64,000 nucleotides of DNA from Nostoc sp. 'Peltigera membranacea cyanobiont' 210A (GCF_002246015.1 NZ_NOLJ01000005.1:411521-475520), one strand, 5' to 3'. Shown: positions 8,755-17,649, counted from the first letter of the stretch. Translations and numbers: made by a program. Notes: generated by a model not told the origin, from the sequence alone.

Positions 8755-8920
8755 GCTACGGTGTATACACAAGTTATCGAATCACCACCAGTCTGTCGAA
8801 TTACCCCACCCTAACCCTCCCCTTATAAAAGGGAGGGAACTAGATTTCTTGTTCCCCCCAATAAACGGGGGGATTAAGGGGGGTAGTTCTGGGATAACAG
8901 ACTTGTGTATACACGGTAGC
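8755..8920. mobile_element. 166-bp MITE with 20-bp terminal inverted repeats and 8-bp target duplication
   Basis: The terminal repeats GCTACGGTGTATACACAAGT (8755-8774) and ACTTGTGTATACACGGTAGC (8901-8920) match at 19 of 20 positions when one is inverted. Each end is flanked by CTTAAAAA (8747-8754 and 8921-8928), a clean target-site duplication. The interior is a C-rich/G-rich hairpin of the CCCTCCCCTTATAAAAGGGAGGG kind, also found in the other MITE family at 11.5 and 21.3 kb. There is no coding capacity, so it would need a transposase from elsewhere. Confidence 0.8.
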
Positions 8921-8928
8921 CTTAAAAA

Positions 8929-9017
8929 CGGGGGAAAAAGCCCTTCAAAGTCCCCCTTTTTAAGGGGGATTTAGGGGGATCTTCAACGATTTTGATTTTG
9001 TGTGTACACCGTAGCCG
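8929..9017. repeat. Outer repeat remnant with a third copy of the MITE end
   Basis: The segment holds a hairpin built from CCCCCTTTTTAAGGGGG (about 8952-8968). It ends with TTGTGTGTACACCGTAGC (9000-9017), which matches the left MITE end at 17 of 18 positions when inverted. The sequence left of the MITE (CCCCAACCCCC) and right of it (CGGGGGAAAAAG) suggest that the MITE jumped into an older repeat of a similar kind. Confidence 0.5.
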
Positions 9018-9083
9018 TTGCTAGAGAGATTCCCTATCAAATCTTTGTAGAAGATGCGACAGCCAAACTCCAATAAATTCAAC

Positions 9084-9203
9084 AAAATCATGATTTTCAT
9101 TAACAAACTCACGAGTTTCATTGACAAAATCATGATTTTCATTAACAAACTCACGAGTTTCATTGACAAAATCATGATTTTCATTAACAAAGTCATGATT
9201 TTT
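9084..9203. repeat. Array of alternating 14-bp palindromes with 21-bp spacing
   Basis: A 42-bp unit is repeated almost three times. Each unit has the perfect palindrome AAAATCATGATTTT, a spacer CATTAAC, the near-palindrome AAACTCACGAGTTT and a spacer CATTGAC. Palindromes start at 9084, 9105, 9126, 9147 and 9168, with a degenerate one at 9189, so spacing is 21 bp or two helical turns. The array ends about 115 bp before the ATG of the next gene. It could be a protein-binding operator array or a simple tandem repeat; no binding protein is known. Confidence 0.75.
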
Positions 9204-9319
9204 GCGCTAAATACTGAATTAATAGTTATATTAAACACTAATTTTTGAGGACTTTACTGAACTAAGATCCAGCTTTAGTGAGGCAAACTAGCTCTAAAGC
9301 AGATAAAAAGGATACATTT

Positions 9320-9715
9320 ATGTCTCGTCAAAAACGTACATACCGCGTTCTCGAAAAAGCTGAATTCAGAACGGCGGGACTTAAAGCCATCGATCCGACT
9401 ATGGATTTTGGCGATGGGCGCAACTTGGAAAGTATGACACAACTAATTGAGCAATATCGTACCAAGATAGATGCTTATAATACTGCTCTAGCCACGATCG
9501 ACTCTTCTAAAACTGAGATGGACGAATTGGACAAAAATTTAAGCGATCTAACTGAGAAAATGCTCATTGGAGTTGCCTTTAAGTACGGCAAAGACAGCTA
9601 TGAATATCAGATGGCGGGTGGTGTTCGCAAAAGCGATCGCATCCGTAAAAGCACAGCAACACGCTTGAAAGCGACTTCAGAGGAAGCAAATACTAAGAGT
9701 GCTACAACTGTATAA
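9320..9715 (+). CDS. Conserved hypothetical protein
   Basis: 131 aa from the ATG at 9320 (MSRQKRTYRVLEKAE), preceded by AAAAGG with good spacing; an upstream in-frame start at 9278 lacks such a site. The protein is soluble and charged, with a helical middle (residues about 40-85, heptad-like) and a basic tail (GVRKSDRIRKSTATRLK). No enzyme motif is visible. I recognise it only as a small cyanobacterial hypothetical. The phased palindrome array upstream makes it a candidate for a specifically regulated gene. Confidence 0.75.
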   Translation: MSRQKRTYRVLEKAEFRTAGLKAIDPTMDFGDGRNLESMTQLIEQYRTKIDAYNTALATIDSSKTEMDELDKNLSDLTEKMLIGVAFKYGKDSYEYQMAGGVRKSDRIRKSTATRLKATSEEANTKSATTV

Positions 9716-10101
9716 AAGCGCCTCAGACTTAAGTCTGCACTATTGAAACAAAGCCTGTTTTTAGCAGCTTTTTAGGCACGAACAGGAGTTATGCAAAGTA
9801 GAACAAGAACTGCTAATCGCTGTCATGCTTTAATTTTAGATTGTTCTCTTGCCTAAAACAGCAAAGAAGGCAAAACTTAAGTAATTTTTTCGGCTGTGCA
9901 TTTTACTTTAGTCATCAGAAACTTTACGTAACTCTATTGATGTAACTATAAGTAAAGTCGGTAAAATTCGTGAGGTTTAACAGATAGAAATTAACTAAGA
10001 TTAGCTTTAAATAGCAGTCAATATCTGTTAAACCAAACAAATTTGTAATAACCGATGGATTGTTTATCAGCAAATATTGCTCAACATAACTTTATCCACT
10101 G
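9716..10101. other. 386-bp intergenic region with a 13-bp inverted repeat
   Basis: No gene is recognised. CAGACTTAAGTCTG (9724-9737) is a palindrome just after the upstream stop. GGTTTAACAGATA (9974-9986) and TATCTGTTAAACC (10022-10034) form a perfect 13-bp inverted repeat around a 35-bp loop, about 70 bp before the next small gene. Confidence 0.6.
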
Positions 10102-10314
10102 ATGAGCGACTTAAATAACCAAAAACTAAACCTCAAATTCCATCAGTTGCGTTTAGTTCCATATCTAGCGATTGGTTCTCTGATTTTTTATTTCAATTCC
10201 AACCTAGATTTAAACTACATAGTTAAAGGATATTTAGTCTTAATGGAATGTCAGTTATGTATAATCGTTATTTATTTTTTGACGGCAAAAATTACTAACA
10301 AAACACATAAATAA
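10102..10314 (+). CDS. Small hypothetical membrane protein
   Basis: 70 aa with two hydrophobic stretches (about residues 20-31, VPYLAIGSLIFYF, and 43-61, LVLMECQLCIIVIYFLTA) and a lysine-rich end. It lies directly upstream of two other membrane-protein genes on the same strand. The ribosome site is poor and the gene is short, so it may not be real. No family is recognised. Confidence 0.45.
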   Translation: MSDLNNQKLNLKFHQLRLVPYLAIGSLIFYFNSNLDLNYIVKGYLVLMECQLCIIVIYFLTAKITNKTHK

Positions 10315-10391
10315 TTAAAAAAAGGTCAAAAAGTTTGGTTGTATTATATGCCAATAGATATTTATTAGAGTTAATTAAGGAAGTAAATGTT

Positions 10392-10733
10392 ATGAAGACT
10401 AAATCTACAGCAATTATACTTTGCTTTTTTGGCGGGTGGCTGGGAATCCACAAATTTTATTTAGGACAAAATGTAGCAGGTATTTTGTACTTATTGTTTT
10501 TTTGGACTTGTATTCCATCTTTAATAGCCTTTGTTGAGTTCTTCATCCTAGTTTTGATGTCAGATACCGAATTCAATACAAAATATAATCAAGTTATCGC
10601 AAGCACAGGTAGAGCAGTCTCTGCAAAAGATGCAACCAGTGCATTAGCTGATTTAAAAACTCTTTTCGATTCTGGGATAATTACCGCAGAAGAGTATGAA
10701 GAAAAGCGCCAAAACCTTCTGAAATATTTATAA
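10392..10733 (+). CDS. TM2 domain protein with C-terminal SHOCT-like motif
   Basis: 113 aa from the ATG at 10392 (AAGGA about 11 bases upstream); the frame opens at 10335, but the first 19 residues do not fit the family. The TM2 signature is clear: KSTAIILCFFGGWLGIHKFYLG, then a second membrane span LLFFWTCIPSLIAFVEFFILV. The C-terminus LADLKTLFDSGIITAEEYEEKRQNLL is a SHOCT motif, a short oligomerisation element common at the ends of bacterial membrane proteins. Its cellular role is unknown. Confidence 0.85.
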   Translation: MKTKSTAIILCFFGGWLGIHKFYLGQNVAGILYLLFFWTCIPSLIAFVEFFILVLMSDTEFNTKYNQVIASTGRAVSAKDATSALADLKTLFDSGIITAEEYEEKRQNLLKYL

Positions 10734-10754
10734 ATTAAAATCATTAGTCGATTT

Positions 10755-11459
10755 ATGATGTCACAATCTAAATCTTGGTTTCAACAAACTCCTGCTTGGG
10801 TGTGGTTATCATTAATTCCGACATTGGGGGGATTTGCGATTGTCTATGCAGGTTACAAATCTAAGACGAAAACTTGGGTTCTTCTAGGAATTAGCATCTC
10901 TATTTTAGCTTTAACTTTATCTGCAAATGGTTTAGCTGTTGCTGTCTGGATAGCTCAAATTGGCATTGCGTTCTATCTCAAGAAATCTTATTTAATCAAA
11001 ACTTATCCGAAAAATTTACCAATTCCAGAAGAACAAGAGTTAGCAAATTTAGTTGCGAATACTCGTGATAAAGTAGATATTAATGAATGCTCAAAACATG
11101 AACTAGTTAACTATTTAGGGCTACCGATAGTTTATGCAAATAACATCGAATCATTGATGAATGAGGGATACGTTTTTACTCATGTAGAAGAATTAATCGA
11201 AATAGCCGGAATTCCCGAAAAGCAGGTAAATCGAATTACACCACTGATTACTTTTAGCTACAACTACAAAAAAGAAGCTGATTTTTCTTGGAAACGATTA
11301 AACACATATTCAACTGATGAATTAATTACCTGTGGATTGGATGGCGCGATCGCACAACAAATTGTTGCCGAAAGGCAGCAACGAGGTGAGTATAAATCAT
11401 TGATTGATGTGAAGCAGCGCACTGGATTACCGTTTAATACTTATCGTCACATAGCTTAG
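10755..11459 (+). CDS. Membrane protein with helix-hairpin-helix (ComEA-like) repeats
   Basis: 234 aa. The N-terminal third has two or three membrane spans (VWLSLIPTLGGFAIVYAGY, WVLLGISISILALTLSANGLAVAVWIAQIG). The rest is soluble with helix-hairpin-helix-type repeats (VDINECSKHELVNYLGLP, VEELIEIAGIPEKQVNRI, YKSLIDVKQRTGLP). Such repeats bind DNA or mediate oligomerisation in ComEA and relatives. It follows the TM2 gene by 21 bp and is probably cotranscribed. Its TAG stop spans the junction with a MITE: TA comes from the target and G from the element. Confidence 0.75.
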   Translation: MMSQSKSWFQQTPAWVWLSLIPTLGGFAIVYAGYKSKTKTWVLLGISISILALTLSANGLAVAVWIAQIGIAFYLKKSYLIKTYPKNLPIPEEQELANLVANTRDKVDINECSKHELVNYLGLPIVYANNIESLMNEGYVFTHVEELIEIAGIPEKQVNRITPLITFSYNYKKEADFSWKRLNTYSTDELITCGLDGAIAQQIVAERQQRGEYKSLIDVKQRTGLPFNTYRHIA

Positions 11460-11692
11460 AGGATGTTTGAAAAGTTATCAAATATTTTTTACCCCACCCT
11501 AATCCTCCCCTTATAAAAGGGAGGGAACCGGATTTTCTTGTTTCCCCAATTGAAATGCACATACCAAACGAATATTAAAATCTTATAAAGGTGAGGGAAC
11601 CCGATTTTCTTGTTTCCCCCCTTTGCAAGGGGGGATTAAGGGGGGTAATAATTCGATTAAAATCACAACATATCACTTTTCAAACATCCTCT
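11458..11692. mobile_element. MITE, copy 1 of the GAGGATGTTTGAAAAG family
   Basis: The ends are AGAGGATGTTTGAAAAGT (11458-11475) and ACTTTTCAAACATCCTCT (11675-11692), perfect inverted repeats. The interior carries G/C-run hairpins (CCCTCCCCTTATAAAAGGGAGGG) and a duplicated TTTTCTTGTTTCCCC block. The flanks are TTA and TGA, both TNA, the target type used by some IS5-group elements. There is no ORF. It lies between the HhH gene and the convergent kinase gene, abutting both. Confidence 0.8.
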
Positions 11693-11703
11693 GAGACTGT
11701 CGA

Positions 11704-14340
11704 TTATCCCGCCTTTTTGCAAGGAAGCTTCACAGTAAATCGACTACCTTTGCCTAACTGACTTTCGGCGTGGACAGTCCCACCATGCAACTCGACAATT
11801 TTTTGCACCATTACTAATCCTAAACCAGTTCCCGAAGAACGATGGTTAGAGGCAGTTTCAACTTGCACAAAAGGTTGAAATAATTTAAAAAGGTCATCAG
11901 AAAGCATCCCAATACCAGTATCTACCACACTGATAAAGATATATTCATTGGTGGAACTTGGCTGGGCTTCAATCCAGACTTCGCCTCCTTCTTTAGTAAA
12001 CTTGATCGCGTTAGTCAATAAGTTGATAAATACTTGGCGAATGCGGCGTTCATCGACTTGGATGGGTTCGAGTTCTTCAGGTATTTGTGCCCTCAGCCGA
12101 ATATTTTTCTGGAAGGCTAAATCTTTGACAAAACTCAAGCAGAAGTCACATATTCCCGGAATCGAAGTAGCAGCTAGTTGCAGTTCTATTTTGCTGGATT
12201 CGGTGTCAGTAATGTCAAGGATTTGGTTAATTAATTCTAGTAGGTTCTTACCGCTAGATTCGAGCATATTTAAAGACTGGCGCTGTTCTTCACTTACAGG
12301 GCCGTATACTTGCTCTTTGAGTGCCTCTGTGATTCCCAAAATTGAGTTTAAAGGAGTCCTCAGATCGTGGTTGATGTTTCCTAAAAAGGTTTTTTTAGCA
12401 CGATTTGCGACTTCGGCGATTTCTTGAGCCTCACGTAGCGCGGATTCTGCGCGTTTGCGATCGCATACTTCTAAAGTCAAAGCGACAATTTCCGCAATTG
12501 AGCTAACGAAGTTTTGCTCGCTCAGTTCCCATTTTCGGGGAATATCAACCTGTTCAGATAATACTGTTCCCACCATTTTCCCCCCAACCCAAAGACTGGT
12601 ATCAATTAGGGATACAATATTATTTGGTTCGAGCAATTTATCCGATAATTCTTGTACCCGTGGATCGGTACGAGTGTCAGAGACGGCAATGGTACGAGAA
12701 GCTACTAAAGCTCTAAAGTAGATTAAATAATCTGCAAGGTTGCGTTCTAAACCTGCCGAATGTTTCTGATTGCTACGTTCATAGAGACTTATGCATTGTA
12801 GCTTGGTACGCTCGCTATTGAATAACCACACACTCACTCGTTCTACTTCTAAGGCATTGGCTGCTTTTTCTGTGATAACTTTGAATGCTGTTTCCAGATT
12901 TCCTTCAAAAATCGCTTTGTGATTTGCCAATTCTGTGAGTACTTGATAATGCTGCCCCAGTTTTTGCTCATTGTTAATGCGTTCTTGAATCTCTTGCTGT
13001 AATTCTTGAGTTTGCTGCTTAACTTGCAGTTCTAAATCTTCATTTTTGCTAATTAATGCAGTAAAAGTTTTGCGTAAATATTGCCCCATCTCATTCAAAG
13101 ATTTACCCAGCACCTCTAGTTCTTGAATGCCCTGCACTTTCACCACTGAGTCTTCGCTGTTGTTAAAATCAGTTAAATCTTTTGTCGCCGTGCTGAAGTA
13201 CAAAATTGGTTGAGTAATCCACCGAGCGGTGACAATCCCTAATATAATCGCTAGTCCCAACGCTCCCAAGCAGAGAAAAATGGTAGTTTGAATGTTGCGA
13301 TTAATTTGTCCCATAAAATCTGCTTCTGGGACAGCCACGATCATCAACCAGTTGACATTTAGTTCGCCCTGTAATGGTCTAACTTCTAAAAATTGTCGTT
13401 TGCCGTCAAAATAAAAATCTAGTTGTTGTAAACTTTGAATTTGGTCAAAGTTATTAAATTTAGTTTTTAAGTATTTAGCGGTTGCTTGAGTCAAAGAATT
13501 TCCACTTTGGGAAGCTTTCAACCTAATGGGCTTACCATTTTGGAAGCGGAATGGTTCTTCGGTTGTAGAACTTGCAACTAATAGCCCCGATCGCTCCATA
13601 ATAAAAACTTGCCCAGACTTGCCAACTTTGATGTTTTGCAGCAAATCCCCAATTTGGGATAAGTGAGTGAGAGTGCTGTTGACTCCGAGTAATTCCCCTT
13701 GGGAGTTATAGATGGGAAGAGAAGCACTAATCAGGAGTGTTGGTTCAGCGCGGGGTGTAAAAATCTGACTAAAGCTGAATTTTTTAGCGGTAACTGCTGT
13801 GAGATAATCAGGAAGCGATCGCGGATCATAGTTTTTAATCACCTCTGGTAATTGAGTACGTTCACCTTGAGAGTCAATTCTGTAAGTGTAGAGATCGTAC
13901 CCAGTTGACTTTCCGGCTTTTCTGAGTAAAGATTGGCGATCGTTGAGCTTCTCTACCGCTAGATATTCTTGCTGTTCATTGCTTGCAGTTATTGCCAACG
14001 CATCTGGAAAAATCTTTAACTGCTCTATTAAGTATGACTCCCAGGTTGTCAGATTCTCTATCTTCAGCAACCCCATGTTAATTACATTTTGATTACTGCG
14101 TAGTACCTGACGCGGCGTTGCCAAATAAGTCTGTAAATTCTGCTCAACTCGATTGCCAACTTCATGACGTAATTCGCTAGCTACCTCATTGACTGCCTTT
14201 TGCCCGTTGCCGATTGATAAGTATGCGCTCAATCCCACAGCTAGCAAGATTTGCAGCAAAAACAACGCTACCAAAATGCGACTTAGAGGTACACCTTTAA
14301 ACAGGGAAAAAACATTACTTTGCCCAGTATTTTTATTCAT
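11704..14340 (-). CDS. Membrane histidine kinase: dCache-HAMP-GAF-HisKA-HATPase
   Basis: An 878-aa sensor kinase. Membrane spans lie near residues 19-41 and 350-373, enclosing a roughly 300-residue extracytoplasmic dCache-like ligand domain (GQVFIMERSGLLVASS is typical). HAMP is at about 373-430, a coiled coil and GAF at about 467-630 (DTRTDPRVQEL, VGGKMVGTVL). HisKA has H-box NINHDLRTPLNSI near 660. HATPase contains NLLTNAIKF, DTGIGM and GTGLGLVMVQ. There is no receiver, so the partner regulator is elsewhere. It is divergent from the permease-kinase gene; the ligand is unknown. Confidence 0.9.
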   Translation of the reverse strand: MNKNTGQSNVFSLFKGVPLSRILVALFLLQILLAVGLSAYLSIGNGQKAVNEVASELRHEVGNRVEQNLQTYLATPRQVLRSNQNVINMGLLKIENLTTWESYLIEQLKIFPDALAITASNEQQEYLAVEKLNDRQSLLRKAGKSTGYDLYTYRIDSQGERTQLPEVIKNYDPRSLPDYLTAVTAKKFSFSQIFTPRAEPTLLISASLPIYNSQGELLGVNSTLTHLSQIGDLLQNIKVGKSGQVFIMERSGLLVASSTTEEPFRFQNGKPIRLKASQSGNSLTQATAKYLKTKFNNFDQIQSLQQLDFYFDGKRQFLEVRPLQGELNVNWLMIVAVPEADFMGQINRNIQTTIFLCLGALGLAIILGIVTARWITQPILYFSTATKDLTDFNNSEDSVVKVQGIQELEVLGKSLNEMGQYLRKTFTALISKNEDLELQVKQQTQELQQEIQERINNEQKLGQHYQVLTELANHKAIFEGNLETAFKVITEKAANALEVERVSVWLFNSERTKLQCISLYERSNQKHSAGLERNLADYLIYFRALVASRTIAVSDTRTDPRVQELSDKLLEPNNIVSLIDTSLWVGGKMVGTVLSEQVDIPRKWELSEQNFVSSIAEIVALTLEVCDRKRAESALREAQEIAEVANRAKKTFLGNINHDLRTPLNSILGITEALKEQVYGPVSEEQRQSLNMLESSGKNLLELINQILDITDTESSKIELQLAATSIPGICDFCLSFVKDLAFQKNIRLRAQIPEELEPIQVDERRIRQVFINLLTNAIKFTKEGGEVWIEAQPSSTNEYIFISVVDTGIGMLSDDLFKLFQPFVQVETASNHRSSGTGLGLVMVQKIVELHGGTVHAESQLGKGSRFTVKLPCKKAG

Positions 14341-14671
14341 TTGCCCACTTTCCCTTCCTGTCCTGTAGTACTGAGTACAACACCTCTAGTTTGCTGTCCT
14401 GTGGGCTTATGCATAGTTTGTACTCGGTCGGGTCAAGTGCCAATATACCACTTCTGGTAAAAGAACAAAACGTTACTTAACTGCACTGTAGATTTTACCA
14501 GCCAAAATATGACTAACGTCCATCACAAAGACAAAGACGCGATAAATCGCCGTCTCTACAAAGAACTGATTATTTATGATTCCGTACAGAAAGTTTTTGT
14601 TCAGAAGATTTACGAGATGGGAACTCTAGCTAATAAGCTTAATTAAAGTATCCCATCTAACACTGCCAATC
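14341..14671. other. 331-bp divergent intergenic region
   Basis: It must contain promoters for the two divergent kinase genes, but I cannot place convincing -35/-10 boxes. A 9-bp inverted repeat CTGGTAAAA (14453-14461)/TTTTACCAG is visible. A copy of the dispersed repeat AGACGCGATAAATCGCCGTC lies at about 14534-14560; it recurs at 52738-52798 and inside the chelatase gene. Confidence 0.5.
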
Positions 14672-17482
14672 ATGTCCCATCCTGCTCATTCCACATTGGG
14701 CCAATCTTCTTACCCTCGCTTAACTAGAAGCTTGAGTGCTGTTGAAAGTTGGGGCTTTGGTTTGACAGCTCATATTTCTTGGACAGCATTGGTTCCAGCG
14801 ATTCATGCTGCTCTGGGTTCCCAAGCTATTTTTGTCTGGATACCTGCGGTGATTTTCGGAATGCTGCTCAACTACCAGGTAAAACGCTTAGGTATGCGTT
14901 TCATCAATGTAGCTGGAGGAACACCTAACTATGCTACCAAGCTACTGCAAAACTACCCAGGACTAGCTCGTTATGCAGCAATTGGATACCTCCTCAATTG
15001 GGTTTCTTACCTGTCAGTGAATACAATCGTACTCAGAGATTTAATTAAAGTAAATTTGGAGCCGCTGGGTATTGCCTGTCCAGACATATTTCTGGATATT
15101 AGCTTTACACTGTTACCCTTTATCGTGGCGTTTAGTGGGACTCGCGCCTTGAGTATTTTACATTTGTTTTTTGTCATTCCAGCCTTTGGATTGCTCATGA
15201 CCTTCTGTGTGCAAGGTCTTGGCTGGTTGGCGTTTTCTCCTGTTAGTCCTGGGTTTTTTCCTAGCAATTGGTCATCTTTGAGCTTCGTGGATTGGGCAAA
15301 GTGGTTTTTTTTCGTCACCTATGCAACCTACAGCTGTGAAACAGCTTCTTCCTTTGTTGCCGATAGCCGCAACCCCGCTCAAACGCTGCGGTTTCTAGAC
15401 GTTGCCGCCTGGATGATGCCACCCATATTTTTGGGAGGGTCTTGGGTAGTGATGCGGTTGGCAACAAATCCCAACCTGAAAGACAATGCTTTCCTAAATC
15501 TTGTGGCAGCTTCCCAGCCATTTTGGGGAAGATTCGCTGGTGTAAGTATTTCTTTTTTGCTAGTAGCTGCTTGTCTACTCGGTTCGGCAACGGTGGTTTC
15601 TAATTGCCCGCGAATTTTGTATCAACTGGCGTTAGATAACCATATTTCACCAGTATTTTCTGTTGTCTCCCGTCGGGGTGTGTTTGTCCCAGCATTGACA
15701 TTGACACTGCTATTGTGCTTAATCTATCTGATTTGGGGAGATGTGGCGCGAATCGTCGCTGTTGGCAACATCGGTTGGTTTGTCTCCTTTATGTTACTGC
15801 ATCTGGGGCTTTGGCTTCGGCGCGATCGCCCGGAAGTTTTGTTTCCTCGCATATCTCTGGGCATTCTGCTGTTAGAAGTTGTAGTGCTGTTCGTGGGCGG
15901 ATTTGCCTGGGGTTGGCTCAACTTGCTGATTGGGCTATTATTTCCCATTGGTGTCCTGGGAATAGATACAGTGATTCGCCGTGTGAATTTCCCTCCATTC
16001 CATCCTGATTGGTGGATGCGGCGATATCGCACGCGCCCTGTAGTAATTATCAAAGATTCAGTAATTCTTCAGGTGAGTATCCTGATTTTTTTACTGTGCA
16101 GCGCCGTGGCAGTTGGCTGGTTATTTGGTGTCAAACTCAATAAAGTGGCGACTGCGGGCGGTGAGAATATATTTGTGGTGCTACTGATGAGTGTGGCATT
16201 TGTGGGAGTCGCGATCGCTTGTTGGACAAGTTTACCGCAAGTGGTGGCGATCGCAGAAGCAAGAGAAGCTGCCGAACACCTGTTTACTGTCGCCCAGGAT
16301 GGTATTTTAGTAGTAGATAATCAAGGCATTATCCAGCAAGCTAACCCAGCCACCGAATCGTTTTTTGGTGTCAACCCATCTGAGTTACCAGGAAATCACC
16401 TCAACAAATGGCTACCTGCATTAGTCTACTATCCAGAGCAGTGGACAAAGCGTAGCGAACAAATTCTAATCGGTAACGGGAAAAATAGAACTCTGGAAGT
16501 TTCCATCTCAGATAGACCCCATCAGGATTTTCAAGAATATGTCGTCATTCTCCACGATATTACCCAGCGCAAACAAGCAGAGCAGATATTGCGATATTCA
16601 GAAGCACAATTGCGCCAAGAGGCCAAGCAGCTAGTATCTCAACTAGTGCATAGTGAAAAAATGTCCAGTTTAGGGCAGTTAGTAGCAGGTGTAGCGCACG
16701 AAATCAACAACCCAATCAATTTTATTTATGGCAATGTCGGCTATGCCAATCAATATATCCAAGATTTATTGAGACTGCTGCAACTATACCAGCAAAACTA
16801 TCCTAATCCAGTAACGGAAATTCAAAAACAAACAGAAGCAATCGACTTAGATTTTCTAATTGCAGACTTGCCGAACTTACTAACTTCTATGACAGTTGGT
16901 GCGGAACGAATCACAGAAATTGTTTTATCCCTGCGAAACTTTTCCCGGTTAGATGATGCAGAGATGAAAGCTGTGAATATCCATGAGGGTATAGATAATA
17001 CGTTGATGATTCTAGAACATCGCCTCAAACCTAAATCTAACAATCAAACAATTGAGGTGATTAAAGAATACGGCGACCTGCCATTAGTAGAATGTTATGC
17101 TGGACAACTGAATCAAGTATTTATGAATCTTTTAGCAAATGCGATCGATGCTTTAGAAGAGGCAGTGGAAAATGGTGAGTGGGGAGTAGGGGAAAAAGCG
17201 TTCTCTAATCCCCAGATACGTATTCAGACTCAACTCACTAGCGAAAATAAGGTAGTTATTCGTATTGGCGACAATGGTATAGGCATTCCCGAAAAGGTAC
17301 AAAAACAATTATTTGAACCATTTTTTACGACTAAACCAGTTAATAAAGGTACTGGGTTAGGTTTATCTATCAGTCATCAAATTATCACCCAAAAACATCA
17401 GGGAAAATTAGAATGTATTTCTGCTCCTGGAAAGGGAACAGAATTTGTAATTGTAATTCCGCTAAACCAGCAAACTATCTAA
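14672..17482 (+). CDS. APC-superfamily permease fused to PAS-histidine kinase
   Basis: 936 aa. Residues 1-515 form a transporter-like membrane domain with about 12-13 hydrophobic spans, starting like APC/nucleobase permeases (RSLSAVESWGFGLTAHISW; NVAGGTPNYATKLLQNYPG). A PAS domain follows (about 534-633, AQDGILVVDNQGIIQQANPA). HisKA has H-box GVAHEINNPINF near 675, and HATPase contains NLLANAIDALEE, DNGIGIP and GTGLGLSISHQI. The architecture resembles CbrA-type transporter-linked kinases, where substrate passage or binding controls the kinase. The substrate, probably an amino acid or nucleobase, is inference. GEWGVGEKAF near residue 840 looks like a small repeat-derived insertion. Confidence 0.85.
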   Translation: MSHPAHSTLGQSSYPRLTRSLSAVESWGFGLTAHISWTALVPAIHAALGSQAIFVWIPAVIFGMLLNYQVKRLGMRFINVAGGTPNYATKLLQNYPGLARYAAIGYLLNWVSYLSVNTIVLRDLIKVNLEPLGIACPDIFLDISFTLLPFIVAFSGTRALSILHLFFVIPAFGLLMTFCVQGLGWLAFSPVSPGFFPSNWSSLSFVDWAKWFFFVTYATYSCETASSFVADSRNPAQTLRFLDVAAWMMPPIFLGGSWVVMRLATNPNLKDNAFLNLVAASQPFWGRFAGVSISFLLVAACLLGSATVVSNCPRILYQLALDNHISPVFSVVSRRGVFVPALTLTLLLCLIYLIWGDVARIVAVGNIGWFVSFMLLHLGLWLRRDRPEVLFPRISLGILLLEVVVLFVGGFAWGWLNLLIGLLFPIGVLGIDTVIRRVNFPPFHPDWWMRRYRTRPVVIIKDSVILQVSILIFLLCSAVAVGWLFGVKLNKVATAGGENIFVVLLMSVAFVGVAIACWTSLPQVVAIAEAREAAEHLFTVAQDGILVVDNQGIIQQANPATESFFGVNPSELPGNHLNKWLPALVYYPEQWTKRSEQILIGNGKNRTLEVSISDRPHQDFQEYVVILHDITQRKQAEQILRYSEAQLRQEAKQLVSQLVHSEKMSSLGQLVAGVAHEINNPINFIYGNVGYANQYIQDLLRLLQLYQQNYPNPVTEIQKQTEAIDLDFLIADLPNLLTSMTVGAERITEIVLSLRNFSRLDDAEMKAVNIHEGIDNTLMILEHRLKPKSNNQTIEVIKEYGDLPLVECYAGQLNQVFMNLLANAIDALEEAVENGEWGVGEKAFSNPQIRIQTQLTSENKVVIRIGDNGIGIPEKVQKQLFEPFFTTKPVNKGTGLGLSISHQIITQKHQGKLECISAPGKGTEFVIVIPLNQQTI

Positions 17483-17649
17483 TTGTCAATATTATTTGAC
17501 GTGGTTAAATTTTCACCCTTAGCGTTGCTTGCTATTTATTAGAATGTTAGGCTGAGATTTTCTGGCTAAACCACCTGTATAGGCTGTTAGCTAGAAAAAA
17601 TCTGGCTATTGCTCCGATTTTGATACTTAGAGAGAAGAAGGAATTGGTG

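Larger units (their letters stand above)
8367..9319. other. 953-bp repeat-rich intergenic region
   Basis: Nothing here codes convincingly. In order it holds a GCGATGCCTACGGCGGGCTACGCC-type dispersed repeat (about 8635-8705), a 166-bp MITE (8755-8920), C/G-run hairpin sequence with a further terminal-repeat copy (8929-9017), and the palindrome array (9084-9203) upstream of the gene at 9320. The short ORFs on both strands over the array are artefacts of its repeat structure. Confidence 0.7.

Noticed and set aside
9084..9203. CRISPR array
   Set aside because: Units are contiguous with 7-bp near-identical spacers, not unique 30-40 bp spacers, and no cas genes are present.
8960..9248. Short ORFs on both strands reading MKIMILSMKLVSLL or INKLTSFIDK repeats
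   Set aside because: The 42-bp repeat length is a multiple of three, so open frames arise automatically; no start signals.
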